Origin: Fusobacteriaceae bacterium UBA2433 | GTDB taxonomy: Bacteria > Fusobacteriota > Fusobacteriia > Fusobacteriales > Fusobacteriaceae | Length of the DNA: 10,592 nt | Reading direction: 5' to 3' | Assembly: GCA_002342785.1 (NCBI GenBank) | Contig: DDQV01000043.1 | Span: 1-10,592, forward strand | Part shown: positions 1-7,014 of the stretch, piece after piece | Numbering within the stretch: the stretch's first letter is position 1 | How the letters are laid out: the number at the start of each line of letters is the position of its first letter | Notes under the pieces: generated by a model | Told to the model about the DNA's origin: nothing | Database searches by the model: none | The model's input: only the letters and a program-made list of their open reading frames with translations | Program-made: the position numbers and the translations under genes

Positions 1-4
1 TAGA

Positions 5-22
5 GATAATTCATGAATTATC
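5..22. promoter_or_regulatory. Perfect 18-bp palindrome upstream of tig
   Basis: The sequence GATAATTCATGAATTATC equals its own reverse complement over all 18 bases. It lies about 65 bases before the tig start and about 50 bases before its ribosome-binding site. A perfect dyad of this length next to a gene start could be a binding site for a dimeric regulator. It has no T-run after it, so it does not look like a terminator. The window begins only four bases to the left, so its upstream context is unknown. Operator function is inference only, and some short AT-rich palindromes arise by chance. Confidence 0.4.
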
Positions 23-88
23 CATACGAGCTAATAAGTGCTTAAAGCATTTTAAATATATAAACATATACAAGGAGGAACAAACAAC

Positions 89-1378
89 ATGAATTATGAA
101 GTAAAAAAATTAGAAAACTCAGTAGTTGAAATCACATTAAAGGTAGAAGGTACAGAAGTATCAACTGCTAAAAAAAATGCAATAAAAAAAATAGCTAAAG
201 ATGCTGAAATTCCAGGATTTAGAAAGGGACATGCACCAGAATCAGCTATTGAATCTCACTATGAAGGTGTAATCAAAGAAGAAATTACTGATGCTATCTT
301 AAAAGCACATTATGAAGCTATCTTAAAAGATGGACAAATCAATCCTGTAGATTACATAAAAACAACTAAAGTAGAGTTAAACGGTGATAAATTTGCTGTT
401 ACATTTATGGTAGATGTATTCCCTGAAATCAAATTAGGAGAATATAAAGGTTTAGAAGCTACAAAAGAAGAATTTGAAATGAACGATGAAATCGTAAACA
501 AAGAGATTGAAATGATGGTATCATCTAAATCTAACTTAGAAGATGCTCCAGAAGGTCATAAAGCTGAATTAAATGATACTTTAGATCTTGCATTTGAAGG
601 ATTTGTTGACGGAGTAGCCTTTGAGGGTGGAAAATCTGAATCACATATGTTAAAATTAGGAACTAAATCTTTCATCGATACATTTGAAGATCAATTAGTA
701 GGATATGAAAAAGGTCAAGAGGGAGAAATCGTAGTAAATTTCCCAACTGAATACAATGCAGAAAATTTAGCTGGTAAAGAGGCAACTTTTAAAGTTAAAA
801 TAAACGCAATAAAAGTAGCAGTTACTCCTGAATTAAATGATGAATTCGCAGTAGAAGCAGGATTTGAATCTGTAGAAGATTTAAAAACTAAGAAAGCTAC
901 AGAGATTAAAAATAGAGAGGAAGCTAGAGTTGAGGGAGAATATAGACAAAACTTATTAAACCAAATTTTAGCTAACACTGAAATGACTTTACCATTATCT
1001 ATGATTGCTAGAGAGATTAAAGGAAGAGTTGCTGAGATGGAAAATCAATTAAAATCTCAAGGAATGAACTTAGAAATGTACTTACAAATGTCAGGTTCTA
1101 CAATGGAACAATTAAATGATCAAATCAAGCCTATGGCTATTGAAAAAATTAAATTAGACCTTATCTTAGATGAGATCGCAAAAATCGAAAAAATTGAATT
1201 AAGTGATGAAGAATTAGAAACTAAATTAGCTGAAGTTGCATCTATGTACAAGATGGATTCAGATAAATTAAAAGAAGAGTTAACTAAGGCAAACAACTTA
1301 GAAAACTTTAAAATGAACTTAAAAACAGATGCTACACTTCAAAAAACTGTTGAGTTTATTCAATCACAAGCTAAATAA
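89..1378 (+). CDS. tig: Trigger factor, ribosome-associated chaperone and peptidyl-prolyl isomerase
   Basis: This 429-residue protein has the normal length and three-part layout of trigger factor. Trigger factor docks on ribosomal protein uL23 at the exit tunnel and shields nascent chains in the cytoplasm. The N-terminal domain (about residues 1-115) carries the ribosome-binding signature GFRKGHAP at 43-50, with F44-R45-K46 at the same positions as in E. coli. Residues about 160-242 form the FKBP-like PPIase domain (GFVDGVAFEGG at 171-181, then the LGTKSFIDTFEDQL segment at 190-203). The rest is the helical substrate-cradling C-terminal domain. The start is fixed by an AAGGAGG site at 72-78, ten bases before the ATG. 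No convincing -35/-10 pair is visible in the short upstream stretch. Terminator-like hairpins follow, so it may be transcribed at least partly apart from clpP-clpX-lon, although tig beside clpPX is a common arrangement. Confidence 0.97.
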   Translation: MNYEVKKLENSVVEITLKVEGTEVSTAKKNAIKKIAKDAEIPGFRKGHAPESAIESHYEGVIKEEITDAILKAHYEAILKDGQINPVDYIKTTKVELNGDKFAVTFMVDVFPEIKLGEYKGLEATKEEFEMNDEIVNKEIEMMVSSKSNLEDAPEGHKAELNDTLDLAFEGFVDGVAFEGGKSESHMLKLGTKSFIDTFEDQLVGYEKGQEGEIVVNFPTEYNAENLAGKEATFKVKINAIKVAVTPELNDEFAVEAGFESVEDLKTKKATEIKNREEARVEGEYRQNLLNQILANTEMTLPLSMIAREIKGRVAEMENQLKSQGMNLEMYLQMSGSTMEQLNDQIKPMAIEKIKLDLILDEIAKIEKIELSDEELETKLAEVASMYKMDSDKLKEELTKANNLENFKMNLKTDATLQKTVEFIQSQAK

Positions 1379-1396
1379 TTAAAATAAGTATATATA

Positions 1397-1427
1397 CTTT
1401 TGGGACAAATTTTATTTGTCCCTTAAG
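1397..1427 (+). terminator. Hairpin after tig (first of two)
   Basis: GGGACAAAT (1402-1410) and ATTTGTCCC (1414-1422) form a perfect 9-bp stem around a TTT loop, 23 bases after the tig stop. Three further pairs (CTT 1397-1399 with AAG 1425-1427) are possible beyond a 2x2 mismatch. The T-run after the stem is only two bases, so it is a weak intrinsic terminator by itself. It may act as an RNA 3'-end stabiliser or work together with the next hairpin. Confidence 0.6.
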
Positions 1428-1435
1428 CTATATAT

Positions 1436-1463
1436 AAACTACCATTTTTCTATGATAGTTTTT
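1436..1463 (+). terminator. Second hairpin after tig, with T-run
   Basis: AAACTACCAT (1436-1445) pairs with ATGATAGTTT (1452-1461), with one C/A mismatch, around a TTTTCT loop. The run TTTTT at 1459-1463 closes it. Stem plus T-run fits a modest rho-independent terminator for tig. It follows the first hairpin by only about a dozen bases, so the pair may form a tandem or leaky stop before clpP. Confidence 0.5.
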
Positions 1464-1471
1464 AAGTTTAA

Positions 1472-1514
1472 TTATTAAAAAAATAATTAATTAAATTGAT
1501 TATTTTTTTAATAA
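1472..1514. repeat. AT-only perfect 16-bp inverted repeat before clpP
   Basis: TTATTAAAAAAATAAT (1472-1487) is the exact reverse complement of ATTATTTTTTTAATAA (1499-1514). Inside it, a U-G pair and three A/T pairs can extend the stem to about 20 bp with a 3-base loop. The repeat ends nine bases before the GGAGG site of clpP. In RNA it would be a long all-A/U stem directly before the ribosome-binding site, and in DNA a possible operator. It could also be a weak terminator for tig read-through, since its right arm holds seven Ts. No CIRCE or CtsR consensus is present. The function is not known. Confidence 0.5.
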
Positions 1515-1537
1515 ACAAAATTTGGAGGTAAAAATTT

Positions 1538-2122
1538 ATGTATAATCCAACGGTTATTGAAAATAATGGAAAAGGTGAGAGAGCTTACGATATATATTCA
1601 AGATTATTAAAGGATAGAATAATCTTTTTAGGAACAGAAATAAATGATCTAGTAGCTAACTCAATAGTAGCTCAACTATTATTTTTAGAGGCAGATGCCC
1701 CAGAAAAAGATATAATAATGTATATAAACAGCCCAGGAGGAGTAATAACTTCAGGAATGGCAATATACGATACTATGAGATATATCAAACCAGATGTTCA
1801 AACTGTATGTATCGGTCAAGCAGCATCTATGGGAGCATTATTATTAACAGCAGGTGCAAAGGGTAAAAGATTTGCTCTACCAAATGCAAGAATAATGATC
1901 CATCAACCACTAGGTGGAGCTCAAGGACAAGCTACAGATATTGAAATTCAAGCTAAAGAAATCCTTAGAATGAAAGAGTTAACATCTAAAATAATTTCTG
2001 AAACAACAGGAAAAACTATGAAACAAGTTAAGAAAGATACTGAAAGAGATAACTTTATGACTGCTGAAGAAGCTAAAGAATACGGCTTAGTTGATAGAGT
2101 ATTCGTGGAAGGGGAGAGATAA
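1538..2122 (+). CDS. clpP: ATP-dependent Clp protease proteolytic subunit ClpP
   Basis: ClpP is the tetradecameric serine peptidase that degrades proteins fed to it by ClpX or other Clp ATPases. The 194-residue product is the usual mature ClpP size. The catalytic triad is complete at the same numbers as mature E. coli ClpP: Ser97 in GQAASMGA (93-100), His122 in MIHQPLGG (120-127) and Asp171 in ERDNFMTAEEA (169-179). The oxyanion-region motif YINSPGG is at 62-68. The start has a GGAGG site at 1524-1528, nine bases before the ATG. The stop is followed after one base by the clpX start, so ClpP and ClpX are very likely made from one transcript at matched levels. The upstream spacer holds the tig hairpins and an AT-only inverted repeat, and no clear promoter hexamers were found there. 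Confidence 0.98.
   Translation: MYNPTVIENNGKGERAYDIYSRLLKDRIIFLGTEINDLVANSIVAQLLFLEADAPEKDIIMYINSPGGVITSGMAIYDTMRYIKPDVQTVCIGQAASMGALLLTAGAKGKRFALPNARIMIHQPLGGAQGQATDIEIQAKEILRMKELTSKIISETTGKTMKQVKKDTERDNFMTAEEAKEYGLVDRVFVEGER
2111..2116 (+). promoter_or_regulatory. Ribosome-binding site of clpX inside the end of clpP
   Basis: GGGGAG lies within the last clpP codons, seven bases before the ATG at 2124. It selects that ATG over an in-frame ATG at 2091, which lies inside clpP and has no ribosome-binding site suited to it. The arrangement implies translational coupling of clpP and clpX. Confidence 0.75.
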
Positions 2123-2123
2123 G

Positions 2124-3380
2124 ATGAAAAAAGAAATACAAAAATGTTCATTCTGTGGAAAATCAGAAGATGAAGTCGCAAAGTTAATAACTGGTCCAGA
2201 AGCAAATATATGTGATGAGTGTATAGAAGCTTGTGGAATGTTAATTGAAGATATGGAAGCTGAGATGGGAGAAAAAGTAGGAGCTAGTCTTGACGAAATT
2301 AATCTTATGAGTCCTAAAGAGATAAAAGAAAGACTAGATGACTATGTAATAGGTCAAGAAGCAGCAAAAAAAGTATTAGCTGTATCTGTATATAATCACT
2401 ATAAAAGAATTAAAAATAAAGGTAAAACTGGAGATGTAGAACTACAAAAATCAAATGTACTTCTTATCGGTCCTACAGGAACAGGAAAAACACTTTTAGC
2501 CGAAACTTTAGCTAGAACTCTTCATGTACCATTTGCCATGGCAGATGCAACAACTCTTACAGAAGCAGGATATGTAGGAGACGATGTAGAAAATGTTCTT
2601 GTAAGATTATTACAGGCAGCTGATTATGATGTAGATGCAGCAGAAAGAGGAATAATTTATATAGACGAATTAGATAAGATTGCTAGAAAATCAGAAAATA
2701 TGTCTATAACTAGAGATGTATCTGGAGAAGGAGTTCAACAAGCACTACTTAAAATAGTTGAGGGAACTGAAGCACAAGTTCCTCCTCAAGGTGGAAGAAA
2801 ACATCCTAACCAAGAATTAGTAAAAATAAATACAAAAAATATTTTATTTATTGTAGGTGGAGCCTTTGAAGGACTCGATAAGGTAATTAAATCTAGGTCT
2901 AATAAAAAAGTTATTGGATTTGGAGCTGCTATGGTTAATAAAACTAATGAATCTGAAGGGGAAGCTTTCATGAGAGTATTACCAGAAGATCTAATTAAAC
3001 AAGGTATAATTCCTGAACTTATAGGTAGATTTCCAGTAATAACTTCTCTAACTAATTTAGATGAAGAAGCTTTGATCAAAATCTTAACTGAACCTAAAAA
3101 CTCTTTAGTGAAACAATATAAAAAATTCTTTGAACTAGAAAATGTTGAATTAGAATTTGAAGAAAAAGCATTAAAAAAAATGGCCGAGTTAGCTCTTAAA
3201 AGAAAGATAGGAGCTAGAGGATTACGTGCACTTATGGAAAGTGCAATGTTAGATCTAATGTATGAGATTCCATCTAATCCTGCTGTAGAAAAAGTAACAA
3301 TAACAGAAGAATCTATTATGGACAACAGTAAATCACTTATAATAGAAAAAACTAAAAAATTAAAAAAACCAAAACAATAA
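2124..3380 (+). CDS. clpX: ATP-dependent Clp protease ATP-binding subunit ClpX
   Basis: ClpX is the hexameric AAA+ unfoldase that recognises tagged proteins and threads them into ClpP. Starting at 2124 the product has 418 residues and begins MKKEIQKCSFCGK. The N-terminal zinc-binding domain has four cysteines at 8, 11, 30 and 33. The AAA+ domain shows Walker A GPTGTGKT (116-123), pore loop GYVG (149-152), Walker B IIYIDELDK (177-185), the RKH loop (225-227) and sensor 2 GARGLR (363-368). The ClpP-docking IGF tripeptide is at 264-266, so it should work with the ClpP encoded just upstream. A longer in-frame reading from 2091 would add eleven residues encoded within clpP and before the zinc domain, and was rejected. 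The stop is followed by a 46-base spacer to lon. Confidence 0.97.
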   Translation: MKKEIQKCSFCGKSEDEVAKLITGPEANICDECIEACGMLIEDMEAEMGEKVGASLDEINLMSPKEIKERLDDYVIGQEAAKKVLAVSVYNHYKRIKNKGKTGDVELQKSNVLLIGPTGTGKTLLAETLARTLHVPFAMADATTLTEAGYVGDDVENVLVRLLQAADYDVDAAERGIIYIDELDKIARKSENMSITRDVSGEGVQQALLKIVEGTEAQVPPQGGRKHPNQELVKINTKNILFIVGGAFEGLDKVIKSRSNKKVIGFGAAMVNKTNESEGEAFMRVLPEDLIKQGIIPELIGRFPVITSLTNLDEEALIKILTEPKNSLVKQYKKFFELENVELEFEEKALKKMAELALKRKIGARGLRALMESAMLDLMYEIPSNPAVEKVTITEESIMDNSKSLIIEKTKKLKKPKQ

Positions 3381-3396
3381 TTAAAAATTATTAATT

Positions 3397-3413
3397 CGGC
3401 TAGAAGCCGTTTT
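3397..3413 (+). terminator. Small GC-rich hairpin with T-run between clpX and lon
   Basis: CGGCT (3397-3401) pairs with AGCCG (3405-3409) around an AGA loop, followed at once by TTTT (3410-3413) and then directly by the AGGAGG ribosome-binding site of lon (3414-3419). The stem is GC-rich in an otherwise AT-rich spacer, so it stands out. It may be a leaky terminator or attenuator that lowers lon relative to clpPX, or an RNA-processing barrier. At 5 bp it is too short to be a strong stop. Confidence 0.5.
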
Positions 3414-3426
3414 AGGAGGCAAAAAG

Positions 3427-5733
3427 ATGACAAAAATCACATTTATACCTACTAGAGATCTAGTGGTTTTTCCGGGAGCTATAATGCCTCTTTACATAGG
3501 AAGAGAAAAAAGCATTAATACATTAGAAAAATCTTTAGATGAAGACAGTAAATTAATTTTATGTCTTCAAAAAGATTTTTTAGTAGAAGAACCTAACTAT
3601 ACAGATGATATCCATAATATAGGAGTAGAAGCTACTATCCTTCAAACAGTTAAAATGCCAAACAATACTATAAAAGTATTGATAGAAGCTTCCCATAGAA
3701 TTATGTTAAAAAACGTTGAAGAAAAAGATGGAATAGCTTATGCAGAATCTACACCTGTTGAGATTGACAAATTAGATGAAAGTATAGGAGAAGCAATAGT
3801 TAGAAGGGTATTAACATCATTTGAAAGATATGCTAAATTAAGTGGAAAGATCTTACCCGATCTATTAATAAATATAAAATCTATAAAAGATATAGATAAA
3901 AAATTAGACTTGATAAGTGGAACTTTAAATATTCCATCAGAAGAAAAACAAAAACTTTTAGAATTATTTGATTTAGAAAAAAGAGGATATAGATTAATAG
4001 AGATCTTAAAAAAAGAATTAGAGATCTTAACTCTAGAAAGAAAAATTGAAAACAAAGTAAAAGAAAAGATGAATTCAGCTCAAAGAGCTTACTTCTTAAA
4101 AGAAAAATTAAATGCTATAAAGGATGAATTAGGTGAAGATGACTCCGATGACGATGATATCTTAGAGCTTAAAAAACTTATAAAAGCTAAAAAACTTCCA
4201 AAAGATGTAAAGAAAAAAATTGAAAAAGAAGTTTCTAAACTATCCAAGATGCCAGCATTTTCCTCTGAAGCCAGTGTAGTACGTAACTATGTAGAAACAG
4301 TATTAGACCTACCTTGGAATAATAAAACAAAAGATATCTTAGATATAAAAAAAGCTCATGATAAATTAGAAGAGGATCACTATGGACTAAAAGATATAAA
4401 AGAAAGAATCTTAGAATATTTAGCAGTTAAGAAATTAAATCCTAATATGAAAGGTACTATTCTTTGTTTAGTAGGACCTCCAGGTGTAGGTAAAACTTCC
4501 CTGGCTAAATCTGTGGCAGATGCTATGGGTAGACATTTTTCTAGAATATCTTTAGGCGGAGTAAGAGATGAATCAGAGATCAGAGGTCATAGAAGAACAT
4601 ATATTGGTTCTATGCCAGGAAAATTAATAAAAGCTATGAAACAAGCAAAAACTAAAAATCCATTAATTTTATTAGATGAAATTGATAAGATGTCTAACGA
4701 TGCCAAAGGAGATCCTAGCTCTGCAATGCTAGAAGTTCTTGATCCTGAACAAAATAATCATTTTGAAGATCACTATCTAGATATACCATTTGATCTTTCA
4801 GATGTTTTCTTTATTGCTACAGCTAATGATTTGAGAGGTGTTCCAGGACCACTTAGAGATAGAATGGAAATTATCTATCTAAATTCATATACTGAATTTG
4901 AAAAGATGCATATAGCAAAAAAATATCTAGTAGATGAAGCTAAAAAAGATAATGGATTATCTCAAATAGATATAAAAATCTCTGATGACGCTCTTCTTAG
5001 AATAATTAATGAATATACTAGAGAAGCAGGAGTAAGAAATTTAAAAAGAGAAATTCATAGTTTATATAGAAAATTAGCTAAATTAGTTATAGAAAAAAAT
5101 AGAAAAAAAATAACTGTTACAGTTAAAAATTTAGAAACATATCTTGGAAAAGTTAAATACAGACCCGATAAGATAAAAGAAAAAGAACCTAAAATAGGTG
5201 TTGTAACTGGATTAGCATGGACAAGTGCAGGAGGAACTACACTAGAAGTACAAGCTGTCTCTATGAAAGGTAAAGGTAAGATCTTATTAACTGGTAAATT
5301 AGGAGAAGTTATGAAGGAATCAGCACATGTTGCTTACTCCTATGTAAGATCTATCGCTGATGATTTAAAAATAGATGAAAAATTTAATGAAACTACAGAT
5401 ATCCATCTTCACTTTCCAGAAGGAGCCGTTCCAAAAGATGGACCTTCAGCAGGTGTAACTATTACTACAGCTATAATCTCAGTATTGACAAAGAAAAAAA
5501 TTAGACAAGATATAGCTATGACTGGGGAAATTACGATCACTGGAGAAGTTTTAGCAGTTGGAGGAATAAAGGAAAAAGTAATTGGAGCACATAGGATAGG
5601 AATCCATGAGGTAATATTACCAATCGATAATGAATCTGATGTAGAAGAACTACCTAGAGAAGTAAAAAAAGATATGACTATTCATTTTGCTAAAACTTAT
5701 GAAGATGTCAAAAAAATAGCATTTGAAAAATAA
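3427..5733 (+). CDS. lon: ATP-dependent protease Lon (LonA type)
   Basis: Lon is a homohexameric cytoplasmic protease with AAA+ and Ser-Lys peptidase domains in one chain. It removes misfolded and short-lived regulatory proteins. The 768-residue length fits bacterial LonA. The N-terminal substrate-binding domain begins FIPTRDLVVFPG (6-17), followed by a long coiled helix region (about 185-235) and an acidic linker rich in Asp (about 237-244). The AAA+ core has Walker A GPPGVGKTS (350-358) and Walker B LILLDEIDK (413-421). The peptidase domain (about 585-768) has the catalytic Ser674 in PKDGPSAG (669-676) and Lys717 in GGIKEK (712-717), 43 residues apart as in E. coli Lon. There is no membrane insertion in the AAA+ domain, so it is not LonB. 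The start follows an AGGAGG site at 3414-3419 by seven bases. The next gene begins 11 bases after the stop. Confidence 0.98.
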   Translation: MTKITFIPTRDLVVFPGAIMPLYIGREKSINTLEKSLDEDSKLILCLQKDFLVEEPNYTDDIHNIGVEATILQTVKMPNNTIKVLIEASHRIMLKNVEEKDGIAYAESTPVEIDKLDESIGEAIVRRVLTSFERYAKLSGKILPDLLINIKSIKDIDKKLDLISGTLNIPSEEKQKLLELFDLEKRGYRLIEILKKELEILTLERKIENKVKEKMNSAQRAYFLKEKLNAIKDELGEDDSDDDDILELKKLIKAKKLPKDVKKKIEKEVSKLSKMPAFSSEASVVRNYVETVLDLPWNNKTKDILDIKKAHDKLEEDHYGLKDIKERILEYLAVKKLNPNMKGTILCLVGPPGVGKTSLAKSVADAMGRHFSRISLGGVRDESEIRGHRRTYIGSMPGKLIKAMKQAKTKNPLILLDEIDKMSNDAKGDPSSAMLEVLDPEQNNHFEDHYLDIPFDLSDVFFIATANDLRGVPGPLRDRMEIIYLNSYTEFEKMHIAKKYLVDEAKKDNGLSQIDIKISDDALLRIINEYTREAGVRNLKREIHSLYRKLAKLVIEKNRKKITVTVKNLETYLGKVKYRPDKIKEKEPKIGVVTGLAWTSAGGTTLEVQAVSMKGKGKILLTGKLGEVMKESAHVAYSYVRSIADDLKIDEKFNETTDIHLHFPEGAVPKDGPSAGVTITTAIISVLTKKKIRQDIAMTGEITITGEVLAVGGIKEKVIGAHRIGIHEVILPIDNESDVEELPREVKKDMTIHFAKTYEDVKKIAFEK

Positions 5734-5744
5734 AAAGGAGTAAT

Positions 5745-6311
5745 ATGAACACAGTTTTACAAAATATAAAAAATCGTAGATCTATTAGAAAATATAAGGA
5801 AATCCAAGTTGAACAAGAAAAAATTGAATCTATTATCGAAGCTGGACTCTTTGCTCCTAGCGGACATAATGCTCAACCATGGCATTTTACTGTACTACAA
5901 GATAAAAAAATAATAGATAAGATAAGTTTAGAAACAAAGGAATCACTAAAAGATTCTGAAACACCAATATTTAAAAGAATGGCAAGAAACGAAAAATTTC
6001 ATATGCTATATAATGCTCCTACAGTAATAGTAATCTCTGGTAAAAAAGAAAAAGCTTATTCTATGGAAGCGGACCTCGGTGCTGCTACACAAAATATGCT
6101 TTTAGCTTCTGAATCATTGGGAGTTTCAACTTGCTGGATAGGGTTAATAGTCGAATATTTCAAAGGTGAAAATAAGGAAAATAAATACAAGGAATTAGAG
6201 ATCCCTAAAGGATATGAAGTTCAATATGCTGTAACTTTAGGTTATTCATCCCTTGAAGGAAATCCAAAGCCTCACCAAAGAAAAGAAAATACAGTAAATT
6301 ATATTAGATAA
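5745..6311 (+). CDS. Nitroreductase-family FMN oxidoreductase
   Basis: The 188-residue product is a small flavoprotein of the nitroreductase family (PF00881 type), which uses FMN and NAD(P)H to reduce nitro compounds, quinones or flavins. The physiological substrate cannot be read from sequence. Family marks are the N-terminal phosphate-binding RRSIRKY (11-17), the FMN-contacting APSGHNAQPWHF (37-48), and the C-terminal core segment SLGVSTCWIG (124-133). The length is that of a single-domain, dimer-forming member with no ferredoxin extension. The ATG follows an AAGGAG site (5735-5740) by four bases and lies 11 bases after the lon stop, so it is almost certainly co-transcribed with lon. It separates lon from ysxC, which are adjacent in many Firmicutes. 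A role in redox stress linked to protein quality control is speculation from position only. Confidence 0.92.
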   Translation: MNTVLQNIKNRRSIRKYKEIQVEQEKIESIIEAGLFAPSGHNAQPWHFTVLQDKKIIDKISLETKESLKDSETPIFKRMARNEKFHMLYNAPTVIVISGKKEKAYSMEADLGAATQNMLLASESLGVSTCWIGLIVEYFKGENKENKYKELEIPKGYEVQYAVTLGYSSLEGNPKPHQRKENTVNYIR

Positions 6312-6332
6312 TTGAAAATTAGGATTAACGAC

Positions 6333-6360
6333 TTCAACATAGTTTGGTAACTAAGTTGAA
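6333..6360 (+). promoter_or_regulatory. Hairpin directly before the ysxC ribosome-binding site
   Basis: TTCAAC (6333-6338) pairs with GTTGAA (6355-6360). After a single A/A mismatch, TAGTT (6340-6344) pairs with AACTA (6349-6353) around a TGGT tetraloop. That gives 11 pairs in a 28-base hairpin. It ends two bases before the GAGGAG ribosome-binding site of ysxC (6363-6368). There is no T-run after it, so it is not a standard terminator. It could influence ysxC translation or mark an RNA-processing site. Function is inferred from position only. Confidence 0.5.
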
Positions 6361-6375
6361 TAGAGGAGAATAAAA

Positions 6376-7014
6376 ATGGAAATAAAAAAATCGGATTTTG
6401 TAAAATCAGCAGTATTTGAAGCTGATTATCCAGAGCCAATAAATAATTTAGAATTTGCCTTTGTAGGTAGATCTAATGTAGGAAAATCATCTTTAATTAA
6501 TAGTTTAACAAATAGAAAAAAAATAGCTAGAACATCAAAGACACCAGGAAGAACTCAACTAATAAACTATTTTATGATAAATAATGAAATATATTTAGTA
6601 GATCTTCCTGGTTATGGATTTGCTAAAGTTCCAAAAGCTATTAAACAAGCTTGGGGAAATACTATGGAAAGATATCTTGCTTCTAAAAGAAATAAATTAG
6701 TTTTTGTACTCTTAGATATTAGAAGAATTCCTAGTGGAGAAGATCTTGATATGTTACAGTGGTTAGATTATTACGATGTTCCTTTTAAAATTATATTTAC
6801 TAAGGTAGATAAGATGTCTAACAATGAAAAATTTAAACAATTAAAAGATATTAGAAAGAAGATAGAATTTAAAAATAGTGATGTGCTATTTTATTCTGCA
6901 CTATCTCATAAAGGTAGAGAGGAATTAGCAGAATATTTAGACGAAGCTCTAGAAGAATATAAAAATTATATTCCTCCTATAATTGATCAAGAAGATGAAA
7001 ATATAGAAGACTAA
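6376..7014 (+). CDS. ysxC: Ribosome biogenesis GTP-binding protein YsxC/EngB
   Basis: This is an EngB (YihA/YsxC) family GTPase, generally essential and acting in late assembly of the 50S ribosomal subunit. The 212 residues are typical, with a single GTPase domain and short tails. The G motifs are in order: G1 GRSNVGKS (31-38), G2 within TPGRT with Thr60, G3 DLPG (76-79) in the family signature VDLPGYGFA, G4 TKVD (142-145) and G5 SAL (174-176). The C-terminus is acidic (about 205-212). The start follows GAGGAG (6363-6368) by seven bases. It is the last gene of the + strand block and is closed by a strong hairpin starting immediately after its stop. Placement downstream of lon is common in Firmicutes, here with a nitroreductase between them. 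Confidence 0.96.
   Translation: MEIKKSDFVKSAVFEADYPEPINNLEFAFVGRSNVGKSSLINSLTNRKKIARTSKTPGRTQLINYFMINNEIYLVDLPGYGFAKVPKAIKQAWGNTMERYLASKRNKLVFVLLDIRRIPSGEDLDMLQWLDYYDVPFKIIFTKVDKMSNNEKFKQLKDIRKKIEFKNSDVLFYSALSHKGREELAEYLDEALEEYKNYIPPIIDQEDENIED

Noticed and set aside
23..71. Promoter of tig
   Set aside because: TATA-like strings occur (57-64), but no -35 hexamer is found at 16-18 bases from any of them. The small stem at 36-52 (AAGTGC/GCATTT) is weak, so neither was called.
1451..1456. TATGAT as a -10 box for clpP
   Set aside because: It matches five of six consensus bases but has no -35 at the right distance and lies inside the second tig hairpin.
1464..1537. CIRCE or CtsR heat-shock operator upstream of clpP
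   Set aside because: I looked for TTAGCACTC-N9-GAGTGCTAA and the GGTCAAA direct repeat and found neither here nor before tig or lon.
2091..2123. Upstream in-frame ATG that would lengthen ClpX by 11 residues
   Set aside because: It lies inside the end of clpP and has no suited ribosome-binding site. The ATG at 2124 has GGGGAG seven bases before it and gives the usual ClpX N-terminus before the zinc cysteines.
3173..3180. Run of eight As in clpX as a possible slippage or frameshift site
   Set aside because: The reading frame is intact across it (Leu-Lys-Lys-Met), no stimulatory stem is evident and A-runs are common in this AT-rich DNA.
2786..3433. 215-codon open frame on the - strand opposite clpX
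   Set aside because: It is antisense to conserved clpX sequence, has a composition set by the complementary codons, lacks a ribosome-binding site and shows no recognisable domain. The shorter open frames at 715-978, 1948-2205, 3738-4055 and 7699-7938 were dropped for the same reasons.
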